Shown here piece after piece: positions 7,240-10,182 of a stretch of 10,182 nucleotides of DNA; within the stretch, counting starts at the first letter, position 1, and each line of letters opens with the position of its first letter. The stretch is from CAYWHE01 sp964458125 (GTDB taxonomy: Bacteria; Bacteroidota; Bacteroidia; AKYH767-A; OLB10). Both the position numbers and the translations under genes were made by a program. Location of the stretch: the NCBI GenBank assembly GCA_964458125.1, contig CAYWHE010000150.1:1-10182 (forward strand), in the 5' to 3' direction. The notes under the pieces are model-generated. The model was not told the DNA's origin. It ran no database searches and worked only from the letters and a program-made list of their open reading frames with translations.

Positions 7240-8259
7240 ATGATTCAGGGGAAAGAAAACAGGAAAAGGAACCTGGTCATCCACATTACCGGAGGCTTCT
7301 TTTTCCTGGCATCGGTTTTTATTTTTTCCCCGGAACTCAGTTTGTCGGGCGACATGTTCCGCAGCACGTATTTGTGGCGGGAATTTACCGGTTATGTATT
7401 CATCCTGTGTTCTTTTTACCTGAACTACTTTCTGCTGCTTCCGAAACTCTACGACAGGAAGAAGTATACGTTATACCTGCTTTGCATCCTGGTTTGTTTT
7501 TCAGTGGTTTCCTCCCTGCCGCATGTGCTGTTCCCCTGGCACCCCAGTTTCCTGCCTGACCTGAGCCCTCCCAATGAAGTCCTGATGCACATCGGGCATA
7601 ATTTTTTTGTCTTTCTGATGATGGTTTTTGTTTCCTTTACGCTGAACATCAATAAGCGGCTGAAGCAGACGCTGAAAGAGAAACTGGATGTGGAGATTTC
7701 CTACCTGAAGGCCCAGGTCAATCCGCATTTCCTGTTTAATTCCCTGAACAGCATTTATTCCCTCGCCCTGGAACGTTCCGAAAAAACAGCAGATGCCGTC
7801 GTCCGGCTGTCACACCTGATGCGTTATGTGCTCACCGAATCAAACCGGGATCGCGTCCCCCTGGAAAAGGAAATCAATTACATCAGCGATTACATTCAAC
7901 TGCAGCAAATCCGGCTGGGAGAAACCATCCCCATCCGGTACGCCCTGTCGGGTGAATTCAACCCTTACACCATTGCTCCACTCTTGCTGATCCCGTTTGT
8001 TGAAAACGCCTTTAAACACGGGGTGACTACCGGGCCGGATGCGGAGATTCAAATCGCCATTTCGGTTTACGGCCATCTGCTGAACCTGACGGTTAACAAT
8101 CCGAAAGCAGAAGACGCAGACGGCCTGGAGGACCGTACCGGAACAGGTTTTGAAAATATCCGGAACCGCCTCACCCTCCTTTACCCGGGAAAACATGAGT
8201 TGAGGATTGAGGACAGTCATCTGTTTTTTATTGTATATTTGCGCCTGGACTTATCATGA
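7240..8259 (+). CDS. LytS/YehU-type membrane sensor histidine kinase
   Basis: This is an inner-membrane histidine kinase of the LytS-type family, 339 residues. It has four predicted membrane segments at about 13-31, 47-69, 75-97 and 116-137, with only short connecting loops and no large periplasmic sensor domain. A coiled linker leads to the His_kinase domain, with the phospho-acceptor His163 in NPHFLFNSLNSIYSLAL (161-177). The ATP-binding domain has the N-box VENAFKHG (254-261) and the glycine box GTGFENIRNRL (301-311). Its stop overlaps the start of the response regulator (ATGA, 8256-8259), which implies translational coupling and a one-to-one pair. The signal is unknown. It is transcribed divergently from rimP across a 231-base gap in which I see no other convincing gene. 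Confidence 0.95.
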   Translation: MIQGKENRKRNLVIHITGGFFFLASVFIFSPELSLSGDMFRSTYLWREFTGYVFILCSFYLNYFLLLPKLYDRKKYTLYLLCILVCFSVVSSLPHVLFPWHPSFLPDLSPPNEVLMHIGHNFFVFLMMVFVSFTLNINKRLKQTLKEKLDVEISYLKAQVNPHFLFNSLNSIYSLALERSEKTADAVVRLSHLMRYVLTESNRDRVPLEKEINYISDYIQLQQIRLGETIPIRYALSGEFNPYTIAPLLLIPFVENAFKHGVTTGPDAEIQIAISVYGHLLNLTVNNPKAEDADGLEDRTGTGFENIRNRLTLLYPGKHELRIEDSHLFFIVYLRLDLS

Positions 8260-8945
8260 TACAAGCCATTGCCATTGATGATGAACCGCCCGCATTAAAA
8301 ATCATCGAAAACTTCTGCCAGCAGGTTGATTTTATCAGCCTGCAGAAAACCTTTTCCAATCCGGCAGAGGCGTTAAAATACCTCCATAAGTTTCCAGTAT
8401 CACTGGTTTTCCTGGATATCCAGATGCCTTCCCTGTCCGGCATTGAACTGGCCAGGGCCATCCGGCAGGATACCATGGTTATTTTCACCACCGCCTTCAG
8501 CGAGTATGCCGTTGAAGGGTTTAACCTCAACGCGGTGGATTTCCTGCTGAAACCTTTTACTTTTGAACGGTTTGAACAGGCCGTCAACAAAGCCCGGGAG
8601 TTTAACAACAAACACCATATTCAGGAACAGGAGGAAAAATACCTCTTCATAAGAGCCGATTACAGCCTGATTAAAATCAACATGAAGGACATCGAATATA
8701 TTGAGGGGCTGGATGATTACCTGAAGATTCATATCCGTCATCAGAAAACCATCGTGGCCCGCATGACCATGAAGGCCATGATGGAAAAACTTCCCGAAAA
8801 GGATTTTGTCCGTGTTCACCGTTCTTTTATTATCCCCTTCAGGCGCATTCATTCGGTCCGGAATAAAACCGTTTTCCTCGAAGGATTGGAAATCCCAGTA
8901 GGCAGCAGTTATGAAGAAAATTTTTTTCGTCTGTTCAGCACCTGA
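8256..8945 (+). CDS. LytTR-family response regulator
   Basis: This is the DNA-binding partner of the upstream kinase, 229 residues. The receiver domain (1-about 118) has the acidic pocket Asp8/Asp9 in AIDDEPPA, the phospho-acceptor Asp54 in VFLDIQMPSLSG (51-62), Thr78/Thr79 and Lys99 in LLKPF. The LytTR DNA-binding domain (about 128-227) has YLFIRADYSLIKI, the IEYIEGLDDYLKIH segment and the signature FVRVHRSFIIP (184-194). LytTR proteins usually bind direct repeats about 21 bases apart; such a repeat pair lies just downstream at 8970-8998. The start ATG overlaps the kinase stop by four bases. No clear terminator follows. The target genes are unknown. Confidence 0.96.
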   Translation: MIQAIAIDDEPPALKIIENFCQQVDFISLQKTFSNPAEALKYLHKFPVSLVFLDIQMPSLSGIELARAIRQDTMVIFTTAFSEYAVEGFNLNAVDFLLKPFTFERFEQAVNKAREFNNKHHIQEQEEKYLFIRADYSLIKINMKDIEYIEGLDDYLKIHIRHQKTIVARMTMKAMMEKLPEKDFVRVHRSFIIPFRRIHSVRNKTVFLEGLEIPVGSSYEENFFRLFST

Positions 8946-8969
8946 GCAACCGGCTGCTTTTACCTGTCA

Positions 8970-8998
8970 AATCAAACGAAATCCCGCCTGAATCAAAC
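8970..8998. promoter_or_regulatory. Candidate LytTR operator: two AATCAAAC direct repeats, 21-base period
   Basis: AATCAAAC occurs at 8970-8977 and 8991-8998, exactly 21 bases start to start. On the other strand each reads GTTTGATT, containing the GTT core of known LytTR half-sites. The pair lies 25-53 bases after the regulator gene and about 60-90 bases before the predicted purQ transcription start. The assignment rests on spacing and core only. Confidence 0.3.
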
Positions 8999-9046
8999 CG
9001 GTACCTGCATCGGGGAATAACCGTTTCCGTTTCCTCTAAAAACCCT

Positions 9047-9054
9047 TACCTTTG
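9047..9054 (+). promoter_or_regulatory. Putative -7 box of purQ
   Basis: TACCTTTG matches TAnnTTTG and lies 16 bases before the purQ ATG, giving a leader of about 11 bases. The -33 region reads TTTCCG-like rather than TTTG, so the promoter may be weak or activator-dependent. Confidence 0.45.
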
Positions 9055-9070
9055 GAGAAAATTCAGGTAC

Positions 9071-9808
9071 ATGAAATTTGGTGTGGTCATTTTTCCCGGT
9101 TCCAATTGTGACCAGGATATGGTAAATGTATTGCGTAACGGCATGAAACAGCAGGTGGTGGAGTTGTGGCACAAGGATCACCACCTTCAGGGTTGTGATT
9201 TTATCGTCCTGCCGGGTGGATTTTCCTACGGGGATTACCTGCGTTCGGGGGCTATTGCGCGTTTTTCACCCATCATGCAGGAAGTCATGGAGTATGCCGG
9301 CAACGGAGGCTACGTGTTCGGCATCTGCAACGGGTTCCAGATCCTGTGTGAATCGCATCTGCTGCCGGGCGCTTTGTTGCACAACAACAATCACCGGTAC
9401 ATCTGCAGGAACGTGTTTATCCGGCCGGAAACCGATGAAAGCCTGATCACCTCCAGGCTGCGCACCGACAAAGCCCTGAAAATACCCATTGCCCATGGGG
9501 AAGGACGCTATTATGCCGATGAGGCCACCATCAGACAGCTGCAGGTCAACGGACAGATCCTTTTCCGCTATTGTGATGAAAACGGCAAGGTAACCCCGGA
9601 ATCAAACCCCAACGGGGCCGTGGAAAATATTGCCGGCATCTGCAATGAAGGCAAAAATGTTTTCGGCATGATGCCGCATCCGGAAAGGGCGGCTGATCCA
9701 CTGCTCGGCAACACCGACGGGCTGGGCATTTTTAAATCCATTCTCAACATGGTGGAGACGCCCTCCGCCGGCAGGAACTGGAAACCGTCCACAGTGGTTA
9801 TCCGGTAG
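9071..9808 (+). CDS. purQ: Phosphoribosylformylglycinamidine synthase, glutaminase subunit PurQ
   Basis: PurQ hydrolyses glutamine and passes ammonia to PurL, which converts FGAR to FGAM in step four of purine synthesis; PurS is the usual bridging subunit. The protein has 245 residues and is a complete class I glutamine amidotransferase. It opens with MKFGVVIFPGSNCDQD, continues with VLPGGFSYGDYLRSGAIA (46-63), and has the nucleophile Cys86 in GICNGFQIL (84-92) and the triad residues His203 and Glu205 in PHPERA (202-207). IAHGEGRYYA at 140-149 and the GNTDGL stretch at 213-218 are also typical. The last 15 or so residues are slightly longer than in many homologues. PurL and PurS are not nearby, so they must be elsewhere. 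It is downstream of the LytTR pair, with its own candidate promoter, and convergent with the right-edge gene. Confidence 0.97.
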   Translation: MKFGVVIFPGSNCDQDMVNVLRNGMKQQVVELWHKDHHLQGCDFIVLPGGFSYGDYLRSGAIARFSPIMQEVMEYAGNGGYVFGICNGFQILCESHLLPGALLHNNNHRYICRNVFIRPETDESLITSRLRTDKALKIPIAHGEGRYYADEATIRQLQVNGQILFRYCDENGKVTPESNPNGAVENIAGICNEGKNVFGMMPHPERAADPLLGNTDGLGIFKSILNMVETPSAGRNWKPSTVVIR

Positions 9809-9845
9809 TGCTCCCCATTTATAAACGGCAAATTTAATATGCGGC

Positions 9846-9868
9846 CCGGTTTCCTGCCAGGAATCCGG
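9846..9868. terminator. Hairpin in the convergent purQ intergenic region
   Basis: CCGG-T-TTCCTG pairs with CAGGAA-T-CCGG around a single central C (9857), an 11-position stem with one T-T mismatch, 38 bases after the purQ stop. No T-run follows on either strand. Its position between convergent genes suggests a two-way transcription stop or an mRNA 3'-end structure. A smaller inverted repeat, CTCCTTCAGGAG, is at 9930-9941. Confidence 0.35.
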
Positions 9869-9982
9869 ACCGTCAACGGCCAGGACAATTCCGGGACTCC
9901 TGTCTTCGTATATGACCTTGCACCCGGATCTCCTTCAGGAGAATCATGCAGCCCGGAACGTGATAAAGGCACCCATGATCCT

Positions 9983-10182
9983 TTACCGGATGATGCAAAG
10001 TTTCCCCCGCTGCCTGATGCCCTGTTCTGTTGAAACAGCGTAAAAATAAAACCCGGAGGAAACATGGTCGACGGAAACGGAAATTTCCCCCGGCTTCATT
10101 CCTTTTCGTAACAGGAGGCGCCCTTCGGAATTATACAATTCAAAAGATGATGGTTGCTGGATGCCTGCCGTTTGAATACGAA
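9983..10182 (-). CDS. C-terminal end of a T9SS-secreted protein (type A sorting domain, cut by right edge)
   Basis: Only the last 65 codons and the TAA stop are in the window; the rest lies beyond the right edge. The visible protein begins RIQTAGIQQPSSFELYNSEG and continues with GRLLLRKGMKPG, then SVDHVSSGFYFYAVS, and ends GKLCIIR. This follows the type A (Por secretion tail) pattern: an N-terminal strand with a GR turn, a central SSGFYFY strand (family form pxGxYxx), and a terminal GKLxIxR strand. Such a domain directs export across the outer membrane by the type IX system and is cleaved on attachment or release. The nature of the cargo domain cannot be seen. The gene converges on purQ with 174 bases between the stops. 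A 6-bp stem TAAAGG/CCTTTA (9964-9985) includes its stop codon. Confidence 0.88.
   Translation of the reverse strand, partial: RIQTAGIQQPSSFELYNSEGRLLLRKGMKPGEISVSVDHVSSGFYFYAVSTEQGIRQRGKLCIIR

Noticed and set aside
7025..7243. 72-codon open frame on the plus strand in front of the kinase
   Set aside because: The product is Arg/Gly/Pro-rich with no recognisable pattern, and the frame covers the divergent promoter region and the kinase -7 box. Overlap with the kinase start alone is not enough.
9839..10033. 64-codon plus-strand open frame after purQ
   Set aside because: It is antisense to the T9SS tail coding region, has no initiation signal, and has no recognisable product.
9568..10065. Minus-strand open frame antisense to the end of purQ, 165 codons
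   Set aside because: It overlaps purQ and the T9SS tail gene in another frame, its composition is Gly/Ser/Pro-rich, and it looks like a frame shadow.

Overview
The window looks like an ordinary chromosomal segment of a Bacteroidota (Bacteroidetes) bacterium. Four things point there. A type IX secretion (T9SS) C-terminal sorting domain sits at the right edge. Several starts are preceded by the Bacteroidetes-type -7 box TAnnTTTG, two of them with a well-placed -33 TTTG. The IF-2, RimP and PurQ sequences resemble Bacteroidetes forms. The signalling pair is a LytS/LytTR type common in the phylum. A free-standing PurQ plus T9SS suggests a lineage outside the gut Bacteroides (for example Chitinophagia, Cytophagia or Sphingobacteriia-like), but the genus cannot be named from this sequence.

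Layout from left to right. The 5' part of a secreted beta-rich protein (minus, cut by the left edge) has a clear promoter and an AGGAG ribosome binding site. A 269-base gap holds a REP-like palindrome and a terminator-like hairpin. Next is a TlpA-type thioredoxin-fold protein (minus). Then comes the conserved information-processing operon rimP-nusA-infB, read right to left from a promoter at about 6989-7019, with a terminator-like hairpin in its short leader. A 231-base divergent region separates this from a plus-strand pair, a LytS-type membrane histidine kinase and a LytTR response regulator, joined by an ATGA overlap. purQ follows on the plus strand. Facing it at the right edge is the last 65 codons of a secreted T9SS cargo protein (minus).

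How they work together. RimP (30S maturation), NusA (transcription pausing, termination and antitermination) and IF-2 (initiator tRNA delivery) form a classic co-expressed cluster. The kinase and regulator form one signalling unit. A pair of 8-base direct repeats with a 21-base period, typical spacing for LytTR sites, lies between the regulator and purQ and is the most testable regulatory lead. PurQ supplies ammonia for purine synthesis with PurL and PurS encoded elsewhere. The edge genes and perhaps the redoxin act in the cell envelope.

I did not find a convincing new system. The points worth checking are regulatory: the rimP leader hairpin, the candidate LytTR repeats, and the unusual N-terminus of the redoxin.
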